NCBI RefSeq assembly: GCF_000812945.1 | Contig: NZ_JSYM01000004.1 | Location: forward strand, 1 to 64,000 | Length of the DNA: 64,000 bases | Reading direction: 5' to 3' | Source of the DNA: Flavobacterium sp. AED | Lineage (GTDB): Bacteria; Bacteroidota; Bacteroidia; Flavobacteriales; Flavobacteriaceae | In this document: positions 28,687-38,159 of the stretch, in pieces | Position numbering within the stretch: position 1 is the first letter of the stretch | Layout of the letters: the number at the start of each line of letters is the position of its first letter | Made by a program: the position numbers and the translations under genes | Notes under the pieces: generated by a model | The model's input: only the letters and a program-made list of their open reading frames with translations | The model's database searches: none | What the model was told of the DNA's origin: nothing

Positions 28687-28967
28687 TTTTAGTTTATTGT
28701 TTTCTATTGGCATTTTAGTACCAGAATATTATCTTTATTTAAACTGATTTCAGATTACAAAGATACTATGAAAAGTTCTTATTATAAAGGATTTGTATTG
28801 CATTTATTGATGTGGAAATTGATGGTATTTATTAGCCAATTTCAACGTTATAATTTCCCAACACCAATCCATCTAAAGGGAGCTATTCTCTTTCCTGATT
28901 TAATTAAAAAACAACATCATTAAATCCAATAAACTAAAATTTATAATTTAAATTTATAAGAAAAAAT

Positions 28968-29558
28968 ATGGGATTAAGTTTTCATTATAAGGGAGCACTG
29001 AGAAACCCTACACTTTTAAAAAAATTAATTGAAGAGGTGACTGACATCGCGCAGGCCAACCAATGGAAATTTCATGTTTTTGAAGAAGTATTTCCAAGTC
29101 CTATTTTTACTCTTGATTCCTATAATGATTCCATTTACGGCATTTGCTTTAGTCCTCCCAATTGCGAAGTTGTTTGCTTGACTTTTCTATCCAACGGAAA
29201 AATGTGTACTTTCTATAATTTCGAATCTACGAAGGTTTCCGTAAATGAGTTAGACGAAAACTATTTATCGGTAAAAACCCAATTTGCCGGACCTGAAATC
29301 CACAAACAATTGATGGTCATCTTCGATTATATAAACAAGAAATATTTAGAAAATTTTGATCTTAGCGATGAAGGAAATTATTGGGAAACAAAAAATGACC
29401 AATTACTCCAGGATACATTTGAGAAATACACCAATTTAATTAATGGATTTGATAGTTTATTAAACAACATCCCAATTGGAGAAAACGAAACCATCGAAGC
29501 CTATTTAATTCGAATTGCCGAAATGAACAATAAAAAGAACGACACTAATGAAGGATAA
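28968..29558 (+). CDS. conserved hypothetical protein
   Basis: A 196-residue cytosolic protein I do not recognise. The N-terminal half alternates helix and strand (KKLIEEVTDIAQANQWKFHV, then FTLDSYNDSIYGICFSPP) and contains four cysteines between residues 54 and 85; the C-terminal half is acidic and helical, ending in a charged NKKNDTNEG tail. There is no signal peptide or membrane segment. It stands alone between the divergent mrp gene and the convergent alkyltransferase-like gene. Codon use looks ordinary for the window, so it is probably a real gene. Confidence 0.6.
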   Translation: MGLSFHYKGALRNPTLLKKLIEEVTDIAQANQWKFHVFEEVFPSPIFTLDSYNDSIYGICFSPPNCEVVCLTFLSNGKMCTFYNFESTKVSVNELDENYLSVKTQFAGPEIHKQLMVIFDYINKKYLENFDLSDEGNYWETKNDQLLQDTFEKYTNLINGFDSLLNNIPIGENETIEAYLIRIAEMNNKKNDTNEG

Positions 29559-29595
29559 AAACGACAACGAAAGTGAACTTCCAAAACTGTAAAAA

Positions 29596-29925
29596 TTACT
29601 CTTGCCTAACCTCTGGCTGCCAAAAATGTTTTTCAAAATCCACAATTTGATTGTCCACAACTTCTATTCCTTCGTTTTCCAATAATTGTTGCATAAGATT
29701 TGTTCCGTTAAAATGAAGTTTTCCGGTAAGCAAACCTTTTCTATTGACCACACGATGTGCCGGAACATCTTCCATATTATGCGAAGCATTCATCGCCCAG
29801 CCTACCATTCGAGCAGAGCGCGCAGTTCCTAAAGCTTTTGCAATAGCACCATAAGAAGTGACTTTTCCATAAGGAATTTGTCTGGCGATGGCGTATACCC
29901 GTTCGAAAAAATTGTCGTTTGACAT
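29596..29925 (-). CDS. alkyltransferase-like protein (MGMT family, active Cys replaced)
   Basis: 109 residues, equal to the C-terminal DNA-binding domain of O6-alkylguanine transferases: IPYGKVTSYGAIAKALG is the helix-turn-helix, and ARMVGWAMN holds the Asn hinge. The active-site motif PCHRV reads PAHRV here (VPAHRVVN), so the acceptor cysteine is alanine. Proteins of this ATL class bind O6-alkylguanine without repairing it and flag it for nucleotide excision repair. It is a single gene between the unknown protein and a LysE transporter on the same strand, 50 bases downstream of that transporter. Confidence 0.88.
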   Translation of the reverse strand: MSNDNFFERVYAIARQIPYGKVTSYGAIAKALGTARSARMVGWAMNASHNMEDVPAHRVVNRKGLLTGKLHFNGTNLMQQLLENEGIEVVDNQIVDFEKHFWQPEVRQE

Positions 29926-29975
29926 GGTTATGAATCTGATGAAAAATGTTTTCTATTTTGCGCAAAGCAAAAAAA

Positions 29976-30611
29976 CTAACTCAAATAATATCGTATAATA
30001 TTGAATAACGTAATTGCAGCAATCAATCCGGTTATCGTTCCAATAATCGTATTCATATTCCTCATGATATAATCCGTCTTGTTTTGTATTTTTTGAAAGA
30101 ATGTGATATAACAGTAAAAAACCAAAGAAGAACCCAGCACCACACCAGTCACAAAAACAAAAACATAGCCCATATCATAAAAAAACAAATTATAAGAAGA
30201 CAAAGTGATGCTTACAAAAACATAATATGGAATAGGAAAAAAATTAAGTGCAGAAAGCAGCATCCCAAGAAAAAACCTTTTTGTACTGCTGTACTTTTTT
30301 ATCTTACCCTTTTTTTTCTTTGGTTTTTTTGCAATCCAAAGAAAATAGACCGTCAGAGTGGCAAAAACACCAAATCCGGCTTCACGCAATAAGATTAATA
30401 CATCAGGACGTTCATCAATATAATGGGCAAATAGTATGGCAAGATAAGCTTGAAAAAATATTATAATGACAGCTCCTAAAACAAACCAGGTTGCACTTCT
30501 TTTTCCTTCTTTAAGATTTACTTTAGCCGCTGTCATATTGATTAAACCTGGTGGTGTAATACCAATAAAAGCAGTAACGAAACCCAAAAGCAAAGATATA
30601 ATTAGATTCAT
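29976..30611 (-). CDS. LysE-family transporter
   Basis: 211 residues with six predicted membrane helices. The first is LIISLLLGFVTAFIGITPPG, whose end matches the conserved G-x-x-PGP-like turn of LysE/RhtB exporters; a basic stretch KKPKKKKGKIKK lies in the loop before helix four. The family exports amino acids at the inner membrane; the substrate is not predictable. ATG at 30611 was taken instead of an in-frame TTG two codons upstream. trmB lies 53 bases upstream on the same strand. Confidence 0.82.
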   Translation of the reverse strand: MNLIISLLLGFVTAFIGITPPGLINMTAAKVNLKEGKRSATWFVLGAVIIIFFQAYLAILFAHYIDERPDVLILLREAGFGVFATLTVYFLWIAKKPKKKKGKIKKYSSTKRFFLGMLLSALNFFPIPYYVFVSITLSSYNLFFYDMGYVFVFVTGVVLGSSLVFYCYITFFQKIQNKTDYIMRNMNTIIGTITGLIAAITLFNIIRYYLS

Positions 30612-30664
30612 AGGCAATAAGTCAGTAGTAAAAAAGCAAGACTATTCAAATTCTAAATGCGAGA

Positions 30665-31342
30665 CTATTCTTTAATTTTGAATCTAATATACGTAATTGC
30701 TTTATTAATCTCCAAATATTGTTTTTCGTAAAAAGTTTGAAAAGCAGTCACTTCCTCCGGACTTCCTTCGTTTACATACACATTATGATTGGCATACAAA
30801 ACTTCATGACCCTCTCCATGCAGCAATCCCAGCGTATATCCGTGCATGAACTCACTATCGGTTTTTAAGTTTACGACTCCGTCTTTTTTGAGGATTTTTT
30901 TATACAACTGCAAAAACTCCGAATTCGTCATTCTGTGTTTTGTGCGTTTGTATTTTATTTGCGGATCTGGAAAAGTAATCCAAATTTCGTCCACTTCATT
31001 TTCAGCAAAAATATGATTGATTAACTCGATTTGAGTTCTAATAAAAGCCACATTATGAAGTCCTGTATCAACAGCAGTTTTGGCACCACGCCAGAAACGG
31101 GCTCCTTTGATATCGATACCTATAAAGTTTTTATTTGGGTATCTTTCGGCAAGACCTACTGAATATTCTCCTTTTCCACAGCCTAATTCCAGTACCAATG
31201 GATTTTCATTTTTGAAGAACTCCGAGTTCCATTTCCCTTTAAGCGGAAATAAATCCCCTACTACTTCTTCTCTTGTTGGTTGAAAAACGTTATTGAATGT
31301 TTCGTTTTCCTTGAACCTTTTTAATTTATTTTTGCTTCCCAC
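30665..31342 (-). CDS. trmB: tRNA (guanine(46)-N7)-methyltransferase, GTG start
   Basis: 225 residues from a GTG at 31342: VGSKNKLKRFKENETF matches the start of flavobacterial TrmB as I know it. The SAM motif is LELGCGKGEYSVGLAE, followed by NFIGIDIKGAR, and the family signature WITFPDPQIKYKRTKHRM binds tRNA and substrate. A longer open frame to 31420 would add 26 hydrophobic residues foreign to the family. TAATTTTG at 31368-31361 lies 19 bases before the GTG as a -7 element, which also supports the short form. The enzyme makes m7G46 in tRNA. Confidence 0.93.
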   Translation of the reverse strand: MGSKNKLKRFKENETFNNVFQPTREEVVGDLFPLKGKWNSEFFKNENPLVLELGCGKGEYSVGLAERYPNKNFIGIDIKGARFWRGAKTAVDTGLHNVAFIRTQIELINHIFAENEVDEIWITFPDPQIKYKRTKHRMTNSEFLQLYKKILKKDGVVNLKTDSEFMHGYTLGLLHGEGHEVLYANHNVYVNEGSPEEVTAFQTFYEKQYLEINKAITYIRFKIKE

Positions 31343-31589
31343 TTTTTCAAAATATTTCGGCAAAATTAAGGAAATATATAAGACCGAATGGTTTGCTGAA
31401 GAAAAAATGAAGAAAATCATTTCGAGAACCTTTGCTATTGCAAAAGTATTTGTGTTTTGAATCGTTTTTACGAAACGATTTCTAATTCTTGTATTAATTA
31501 AACCGGCAAGATTCTTTGAACATAAACTCGATTGTCATTCGTTTTTTACCAAGAAAATATTTCATTATCTTTATATAAATAATTACGCT

Positions 31590-33200
31590 ATGAGAAACTT
31601 TGTAGTATCGTTTGTAATTATATTTTTCGGCTTTACGCTTGCCATCGTTTACCGCAATAACAAAGAAAACGAGATGGTAAAAGCAATTGCTATTGCCTTA
31701 TCCCTTCAAAAATCATCGGATGCAAAATCTGTAATTCTCATCAACAGCGCTATTATAGCGGATTTTTTTAAGAAATATCCTGATTTAAAAAAATATAAAT
31801 CAGATGTTAGTGCTTTATACAAAAAACGAAACTATAAATCTATTTGGTATGATCGCAAAGGAGTCATTGAGTTTGCTAATTTGTTATATTCGAAAGTAAA
31901 TCTGCTTGATGAAGAAGGGGTAGCATCCAATTTAGCCTACAAAGATAAAATTGACGGGATTTTCAAAGAAAAACGCACAGACGACCTATCTCCTGTCGAT
32001 ACTGAACTATTATTATCCTCTCTTTATGTTTTCTATGCCAAAAAAGTATTCCAAGGAATTGACACTAAAAAAATCAGGGAAATAGGATGGTTTTTACCTC
32101 TAAAAAATCTCTCGTATGAAAATTTATTGGATTCGCTGTTAGTCGATCCTAAATTGCTGAGTAAAAACGAAAAACAACTATTTGGACAATATTATAAACT
32201 GCGTGAAGCTTTAAAAAAATACCGTCAGATAGAAAAAAATGGAGATTGGAACCCAATAACAACTGATTTCTTGCCAAAAGAATACAACCTTGGTGACAGC
32301 TCAAAGACCATCGGTCAAATTAGGCAACGCCTGGCAATTACAGGAGATTTAAAACAGAATTCCAAAAGCAATTTGTACGACAAAGAATTAATGGAGGGTG
32401 TATTGAATTATAAAAAAAGAAACAGCATGAAAATGGATTATTCAATAACTTCGATGCTTATTCAGCGCATGAACACCCCAATTGAGAAATACATCAAAGC
32501 CATTATCGTTAACATGGAACGCTGCAGATGGATTGCTCCAGAAATGACTAAAGCAGATGAATATATCATTATAAATATTCCATCCTTCAAACTGATTTTT
32601 AAAAAAAATGGTAAAAAGGAATTAGAGTCAGCTGTATTTGTAGGCGAAACCATGAATGAAACGGTTATTATCAGCAGCAATGTGACACAAATTGTATTCA
32701 GCCCGTACTGGAACGTTCCCAACAGCATCATAGAAAATGAGCTAGTTCCAGCGATGTCTCGTGAAAAAAATTATCTGGAAGCCCATAATATGGAATGGAA
32801 TAACGGTAAAATCAGACAGAAACCCGGAGAAAAAAACGCATTGGGACTCGTGAAGTTTATTTTTCCGAATGCAAATGACATCTACTTACACGACACTCCT
32901 TCTAAAAGCTTATTTGAATCGGAATACCGAGCCTACAGTCACGGCTGCATCAATATGAGCAAAGCCAAAGAGCTGGCTTTATTGCTTTTAAAAGATGATC
33001 CTGACTGGCCTATAGAGCGCATTAATGACGCCATGAAAGGGGGAAAGGAAACCATTTGTATCCTAAAAAAGAAAATTCCTATCCATATAGGCTATTTCAC
33101 AACGTGGGTAAACGATTCTGGTGAAATTAATTTCTATAATGATGTGTACGAAAGAGACGACCGCTTAGCCGAATTGCTGTTTTCGGATGATTCCAAATAA
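31590..33200 (+). CDS. L,D-transpeptidase (YcbB-like), membrane-anchored
   Basis: 536 residues. An N-terminal helix (about 4-21) anchors it to the inner membrane; a scaffold domain follows (residues 50-230), then a peptidoglycan-binding-like segment with IGQIRQRLAITGD, and a YkuD catalytic domain ending in HGCINMSKAKEL with the nucleophile Cys453. The usual HGCIR is HGCIN here. It forms 3-3 cross-links or attaches proteins to peptidoglycan in the periplasm. A paralog with similar layout lies at 35580-37163; amtB and an NTF2-like gene separate them. Confidence 0.88.
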   Translation: MRNFVVSFVIIFFGFTLAIVYRNNKENEMVKAIAIALSLQKSSDAKSVILINSAIIADFFKKYPDLKKYKSDVSALYKKRNYKSIWYDRKGVIEFANLLYSKVNLLDEEGVASNLAYKDKIDGIFKEKRTDDLSPVDTELLLSSLYVFYAKKVFQGIDTKKIREIGWFLPLKNLSYENLLDSLLVDPKLLSKNEKQLFGQYYKLREALKKYRQIEKNGDWNPITTDFLPKEYNLGDSSKTIGQIRQRLAITGDLKQNSKSNLYDKELMEGVLNYKKRNSMKMDYSITSMLIQRMNTPIEKYIKAIIVNMERCRWIAPEMTKADEYIIINIPSFKLIFKKNGKKELESAVFVGETMNETVIISSNVTQIVFSPYWNVPNSIIENELVPAMSREKNYLEAHNMEWNNGKIRQKPGEKNALGLVKFIFPNANDIYLHDTPSKSLFESEYRAYSHGCINMSKAKELALLLLKDDPDWPIERINDAMKGGKETICILKKKIPIHIGYFTTWVNDSGEINFYNDVYERDDRLAELLFSDDSK

Positions 33201-33223
33201 ATAATTTCATACAAAACACCGCT

Positions 33224-34606
33224 CTATTCTTCGTCAATAACCAGATCTGAACACTCAATTGGATAAAGTGTTTCGTCATGCTGCGAAAGGTCCAATCCCA
33301 TAATCTCGGATTCTTCGGTAACGCGCATCGGAATAATTCTATTGGTTATTTTGAATAAAATATAAGCCCCAAAAAAAGTATAAATAGAAACCAAAACCAA
33401 TGCCATCATGTGATGTCCAAAAACGTTCCAGCCACCATGAAGCAAACTCGCATCTTCACCATGCGCAAAAATTGCCGTTAGAATCATTCCCATAATTCCA
33501 CCAACGCCATGACAAGCAAAAACATCTAAGGTATCATCAATCCCTTCTAAAAATTTAGCATTAACAACCGTATTTGAAACAAGGGCAGCAATAAAGCCAA
33601 AAAACATACTTTCAGGAACGGATACATATCCTGCTGCCGGAGTGATTGAAACCAGCCCTACTACAGCACCGATACAAGCTCCAAGTGCCGAAACTTTTCT
33701 GCCATTTATACGATCGAAGAAAATCCAAGTTAACATAGCTGCTGCCGATGCGGTTGTTGTCGTAGCAAAAGCCATCGCCGCAACGCCATTGGCCTCCAAA
33801 GAAGAACCAGCATTAAAACCGATCCAACCAAACCAAAGCATTCCCGTTCCTAATAAAACAAAAGGGATATTAGTAGGTACGTGACGGCTATTTTTTCTTT
33901 TTCCCAAAACAATAACTCCTGCCAAAGCGGCAAACCCGGCACTCATGTGTACCACGGTTCCACCTGCAAAATCTTTAACCCCAAAGTAAGAACCTAAAAT
34001 CCCTGTAGGATACCAAACAGCGTGGCATAAAGGAGCATATATGAACAACGTAAACAAACAAATAAAAAGTAAATAGGAAATAAAACGAACGCGTTCCGCA
34101 AAAGATCCTGTGATAATCGCTGGCGCAATAACGGCAAATTTCATTTGGAACAAAGCATACAACATAAACGGAACGGTACTCGCTATACTTTTATGTGGCA
34201 ACATCCCAACATAATCCATAAACGCAAACGTCCCCGGATTACCCACAAAACTATAAAAACCGGAACCTATATGAATTCCCATCGGTTCGCCAAAAGCCAA
34301 ACTAAAACCTACAACTACCCATAATAATGTTACGACACCCAAACAAATAAAACTTTGCAACATGGTAGAGATTACATTTTTCTTTCCTACCATTCCACCG
34401 TAGAAGAAAGACAAGCCTGGCGTCATAATTAACACCAAACAACAAGAAGTTAGCATCCAGGCAACATCAGCAGGAATAATGTGATCTGTTGTTGCAAATT
34501 GTGAAAGAACAGGACTAGTTCCTGACACCGCTGGCCATAATACACCAGTGATACAAACCATACTTATAATGACAAAGGATATGATCCAGCGTTTCTCTAT
34601 TTTCAT
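33224..34606 (-). CDS. amtB: ammonium transporter
   Basis: 460 residues, about eleven to twelve membrane helices after a cleavable-looking N-terminal segment. Family signatures are SFFYGGMVGKKN, FAERVRF, the HMSAGFAALAG pore region and the late ACHGVGGIMGM. Conserved pore histidines are present. It conducts ammonium into the cell as a trimer. A PII gene (glnK) usually accompanies amtB, but none is seen here. The leader has a small CCCC/GGGG hairpin at about 34620-34636 and TAACTTTG at 34645-34638 as a likely -7 element. It converges with the upstream L,D-transpeptidase gene, 23 bases apart. Confidence 0.96.
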   Translation of the reverse strand: MKIEKRWIISFVIISMVCITGVLWPAVSGTSPVLSQFATTDHIIPADVAWMLTSCCLVLIMTPGLSFFYGGMVGKKNVISTMLQSFICLGVVTLLWVVVGFSLAFGEPMGIHIGSGFYSFVGNPGTFAFMDYVGMLPHKSIASTVPFMLYALFQMKFAVIAPAIITGSFAERVRFISYLLFICLFTLFIYAPLCHAVWYPTGILGSYFGVKDFAGGTVVHMSAGFAALAGVIVLGKRKNSRHVPTNIPFVLLGTGMLWFGWIGFNAGSSLEANGVAAMAFATTTTASAAAMLTWIFFDRINGRKVSALGACIGAVVGLVSITPAAGYVSVPESMFFGFIAALVSNTVVNAKFLEGIDDTLDVFACHGVGGIMGMILTAIFAHGEDASLLHGGWNVFGHHMMALVLVSIYTFFGAYILFKITNRIIPMRVTEESEIMGLDLSQHDETLYPIECSDLVIDEE

Positions 34607-34830
34607 TTTCTTTACTTAACCCCGATTTATTAGGGGGCAAAGTTAAAAAAAAATTGATTTCGAGCCATAAAACAATTTAAAATAGGGGTCGATAAAACAA
34701 TTATCGCTGAATTAGCAATTATAAAGGCATTTTTTTAAATTTATTCGATTTAGCACCTATGATTTCAGGTGTTTATTGAGGAATATATTATAATGAATTT
34801 TTCAGTCAAATTAAAAATGGAATATAAGTA

Positions 34831-35340
34831 CTACTTATTTTGCAGGTTTTTGAGCAGCGTGTCTTCAATGGATGCTTTTATTTTGACAACCTCATTAACA
34901 TTATCGTTAGGAATAGTCATGGACAAAACATAGTGTTTTATTTTCCACTCCTTACCTATTTTTACAAGTACTCCAGAGCCTCGACAAATTTTCATTTGCG
35001 TATTTAACAACTCATCAAACCAGGCCGTTTTTCCCGTTTTATCAAAATAAATGTGGCGCTCCAATGCGGTAAAATTCCAAGCTTTGCCTTGGTCAAAAAA
35101 AGGTTTCGCCCAAACTTTGAAGGCGGTTTTATTCCAATTTTCCGTGGCATCCGTGCCAATGAAAATAGCATCTTCCGTCATGACATTAAAATACGCATTA
35201 TAGTTTGCTTCGGCGGCAGCTTTATGCCACGCATCAAGTGTCGTATTGATGCTTTCTTTCTCGTTTTCAGCGTCTTGATTCTTTGGGATAAAAGCTGAAA
35301 ACAGCAAAAAACTTAAAGAAAACAGGATTATTTTTTTCAT
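34831..35340 (-). CDS. NTF2/SnoaL-like exported protein
   Basis: 169 residues from ATG at 35340, which gives a clean signal peptide (MKKIILFSLSFLLFSAFIP); the open frame upstream of it adds an A/T-rich, unlikely segment. The mature domain resembles the SnoaL/DUF4440 NTF2-like fold: INTTLDAWHKAAAEANYNAY, then EDAIFIGTDATENW and the final strands KEWKIKHYVLSMTIP. Such domains are small cone-shaped pockets with varied roles, often in the periplasm. No catalytic assignment is possible. It lies between amtB and the second L,D-transpeptidase. Confidence 0.75.
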   Translation of the reverse strand: MKKIILFSLSFLLFSAFIPKNQDAENEKESINTTLDAWHKAAAEANYNAYFNVMTEDAIFIGTDATENWNKTAFKVWAKPFFDQGKAWNFTALERHIYFDKTGKTAWFDELLNTQMKICRGSGVLVKIGKEWKIKHYVLSMTIPNDNVNEVVKIKASIEDTLLKNLQNK

Positions 35341-35579
35341 AATTTTTGGATTTACATAAATTGATTTGATAAAAAAAATTGATTTAAAAATTAAATTAAA
35401 TATATAAAATACTAATAACCAACATATTAACAAATTATTTTGTTTAATTCAAACACTAAAAGTAAAGATAGAATTTAAAACTTAAAAAACACCCCCTTTT
35501 AGAACCCGTATTACAACACTCGATTTGACGTATTTTTGTAATGCCTTCAAATGAATTATTACGCATTAAAGTTCAACCT

Positions 35580-37163
35580 ATGAGAAAGTTACTATTCCCA
35601 ATTATAATTATTGTTTTTACAATAGTATTCACCACCGTTTCCTGCAAAAAGAAAAGCGAAAATATCCCTGCAGAAAATAAGGAAAACATAAGCAGTCCAG
35701 AAGACATGACTTTTGACAGCACTCATGTCGAAACGTTTTTCGGGAAGTATCCAAAACTGGAAAAATACAAACCCGAAGTAGAATCGTTATACCGCAAACA
35801 CCAATTTCATTATGTATGGTTTGATAAAAACGGAATCAATGAATTTGGAAATTTGCTACACAACAAAATCAATAATCTAGCACAAGAAGGCGTTCAGACT
35901 GCTATTCCCTACAAAGAAAAATTAGACGAAATTTACGATGATGCTGATGACAATCAAAAACCAAACATTGATATCGAACTGTTAAACTCTGCATTATACT
36001 TTTTTTATGCCGATAAAGTATATCATGGTTTAGACGCACAAAAAACAAAAGATATGGGATGGTATTTGCCACGAAAAAAACAATCCTATGTCAGTTATTT
36101 AGATTCACTGTTAATCAATCCTTCCTTAATCAACAAAGACGAAAAAGGAGTATTAGGCCAATATTACTTATTGAAAGACGTCTTGCAAAAATACCGCCAA
36201 ATAGAGCAAAAAGGCGGATGGAAAGCCATAACTGTTGACCCAGAAGTGAAGTCGTACAAACCTGGAGACAGCGCTACAGCAATTGCTCAAATCAGACAAC
36301 GGTTATTCGTCACTGGCGATATTACAACTGATTCAAAGAGCGCTGTATATGATAGTGCATTGGCCGCAGGAATTTTGAAATACAAAAAGAGAAGCGGCAA
36401 TACCCTCAATAAAACTATTTTACCCGAACACATCAAAGACATGAATGTGACCGTAGCCGAACGTATCAAAACCATCATGGTCAATATGGAACGCTGTCGC
36501 TGGATTTCAAATGACATTACCAAAGCCAGAGAATTAATTGTCATCAATATTCCCGCCTACGAATTAACGTTTCTTAGAGATGGAAAATCAGTATTAAAGT
36601 CTAAAGTCGTAGTGGGAAAAGCCTTGAACAAAACGGTTATTTTCAGCGCTCCAATGAAATATATTGTATTCAGACCGTATTGGAATGTCCCAGCGAGTAT
36701 TTTAAAGAAAGAAATTCTTCCCGCAATCGAGAAGAATCCAAATTACTTGGCGGAACACGATATGGAGTGGAAAGACGATTACGTAAGACAAAAACCAGGA
36801 CCTGAAAATTCATTAGGACTAGTGAAATTTTTATTCCCTAATTCGAATGCTATTTATTTGCATGATACACCTGCAAAAAGCTTATTCAGTCAAGAAGACC
36901 GCGCTTTCAGTCACGGATGCATTCGTGTGGCCAAGCCAAAAGAGCTTGCCGCCATGATCATGAAAGATGACAAAAACTGGAATCTTGAAAAAATAGAAAC
37001 AGCGATGAACAGCGGAGAAGAATACTGGTACACCCTCAAAAATAAAATTCCGGTTTACATTGGCTATTTTACCGCTTGGGTAGATGCTGACGGAGTGGTA
37101 CATTTCTATGAAGATGTTTATGACAGGGATGAAACATTAGAGCGATTGCTGTTTAACAGATAA
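35580..37163 (+). CDS. L,D-transpeptidase (YcbB-like), lipoprotein
   Basis: 527 residues from ATG at 35580; the upstream in-frame ATG at 35541 overlaps a TATTTTTG -7 element at 35531-35538. The signal ends VSC (Cys22) with a following KKK, so it is a lipoprotein. The layout matches the paralog at 31590: scaffold, IAQIRQRLFVTGD segment and a YkuD domain with HGCIRVAKPKEL and nucleophile Cys447, here with the standard Arg. Lipid anchoring instead of a membrane helix suggests the two enzymes work at different membranes. Confidence 0.88.
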   Translation: MRKLLFPIIIIVFTIVFTTVSCKKKSENIPAENKENISSPEDMTFDSTHVETFFGKYPKLEKYKPEVESLYRKHQFHYVWFDKNGINEFGNLLHNKINNLAQEGVQTAIPYKEKLDEIYDDADDNQKPNIDIELLNSALYFFYADKVYHGLDAQKTKDMGWYLPRKKQSYVSYLDSLLINPSLINKDEKGVLGQYYLLKDVLQKYRQIEQKGGWKAITVDPEVKSYKPGDSATAIAQIRQRLFVTGDITTDSKSAVYDSALAAGILKYKKRSGNTLNKTILPEHIKDMNVTVAERIKTIMVNMERCRWISNDITKARELIVINIPAYELTFLRDGKSVLKSKVVVGKALNKTVIFSAPMKYIVFRPYWNVPASILKKEILPAIEKNPNYLAEHDMEWKDDYVRQKPGPENSLGLVKFLFPNSNAIYLHDTPAKSLFSQEDRAFSHGCIRVAKPKELAAMIMKDDKNWNLEKIETAMNSGEEYWYTLKNKIPVYIGYFTAWVDADGVVHFYEDVYDRDETLERLLFNR

Positions 37164-37194
37164 ATTTTGTTAGTTTCCTAAAAAATCACACCCA

Positions 37195-37237
37195 AAAAAA
37201 ATGACACTTTCTTATTTAAAAGATTGTGTCATTTTTT
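37195..37237. terminator. bidirectional terminator, L,D-transpeptidase / hpf
   Basis: A-run, ATGACAC, an 18-base loop, GTGTCAT, T-run, between convergent genes. Confidence 0.75.
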
Positions 37238-37270
37238 ATTTTTTATTGCTATTTGCCCAAAGGCAACTAT

Positions 37271-37585
37271 TTAATACGTTTTCTGTTTTTCGAAAGTTGT
37301 ATCCAACACTTTTTTAATTTTATCCAATGCCCCGTGAAATGCTTTCTCCGTAGAATCTGCATGATGCGTAACCGCAACTGGCTGCATGTTTATTGGCCGT
37401 GCCTCAATAAGACATCGTTTGTCATTGATTCCGGTTTTATCACTGTTCTCGTCTCCAAGATGTACTTCTAAACGGGTAACTTTTTCTTCAAAACGCGTTA
37501 ACGCTTTTTCTAGTTCCTCTGCAATATACGCTTTCAAACGTGCGTGTCCTTCTACATTGTTGTCGGTGTTGATTTGTATTGTCAT
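37271..37585 (-). CDS. hpf: ribosome hibernation promoting factor (HPF/RaiA)
   Basis: 104 residues of the S30AE domain, short form: KAYIAEELEKALTRFEEKVT is the first helix, LEVHLGDEN the following strand, and a C-terminal helix with FHGALDKIKKVLD. It binds the 30S decoding site in starved cells to silence or dimerise ribosomes. TAAATTTG at 37619-37612 lies 27 bases upstream. It marks the left chromosomal border of the restriction-modification operon, whose last gene stops 142 bases upstream. Confidence 0.92.
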   Translation of the reverse strand: MTIQINTDNNVEGHARLKAYIAEELEKALTRFEEKVTRLEVHLGDENSDKTGINDKRCLIEARPINMQPVAVTHHADSTEKAFHGALDKIKKVLDTTFEKQKTY

Positions 37586-37727
37586 AGTATTATTTATTTA
37601 ATGTTGTCTTTCAAATTTACCGAACCCTTTATGAAAAACCGAGTCCATTAGTAAAACATTGTGAAAATAAAAAAGAGAGGAAGGGAATTTCAAGGAAGGA
37701 ATTGAATCGTGATTTGTAATTTACAAC

Positions 37728-38156
37728 CTAGCTTTTTTGATTTTGTCTCGAAATAATTTCTGACTGGATTTTAGCGATACAATCCTCCAGATGTTTCTCT
37801 ATTTCTGCACTCCAGAAACGGAGCACTTTCCAGTTTTGTGACTCCAGATAGTTGTTGACTTCAACGTCTCGTTGCATATTTCGTTCTATTTTCTTTTGCC
37901 AAAACTCTGTATTGGTTTTCACTTTGTCTTTTTGGGTTTCCCAATCTTTTCCGTGAAAGAATTCGCTGTCAACAAATATGGCAATCTTCAAATTTTTGAA
38001 GGTTAAATCCGGTGTGCCGAAAATCGTTCTGTTGTTTTTACGGTAGCGATAGCCAAAAAACCACAAAGCTTTAGCAAGCCTAACTTCACTCTTAGTGTCT
38101 TTGTTTTTAATGGCACTCATGTTTTTTGAGCGTTGGGATGGAGTTAGGCGGTCCAT
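37728..38156 (-). CDS. vsr: very short patch repair endonuclease
   Basis: 142 residues, Vsr family: LTPSQRSKNMSAIKNKDTK at the N-terminus, GTPDLTF with the catalytic Asp50, and AIFVDSEFFHG with Asp63 and His68. The zinc-binding HGCFWHHH of E. coli Vsr is replaced by the shorter VDSEFFHG form. Vsr nicks DNA at T:G mismatches left by deamination of 5-methylcytosine, so its presence fits the C5 methyltransferase of the same operon. It is the last gene, 3 bases after the receiver gene. Confidence 0.92.
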   Translation of the reverse strand: MDRLTPSQRSKNMSAIKNKDTKSEVRLAKALWFFGYRYRKNNRTIFGTPDLTFKNLKIAIFVDSEFFHGKDWETQKDKVKTNTEFWQKKIERNMQRDVEVNNYLESQNWKVLRFWSAEIEKHLEDCIAKIQSEIISRQNQKS

Positions 38157-38159
38157 GAA

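Noticed and set aside
31343..31420. Longer N-terminus of TrmB
   Set aside because: The extra 26 residues are hydrophobic and foreign to the family; GTG at 31342 fits the known start and the -7 element.
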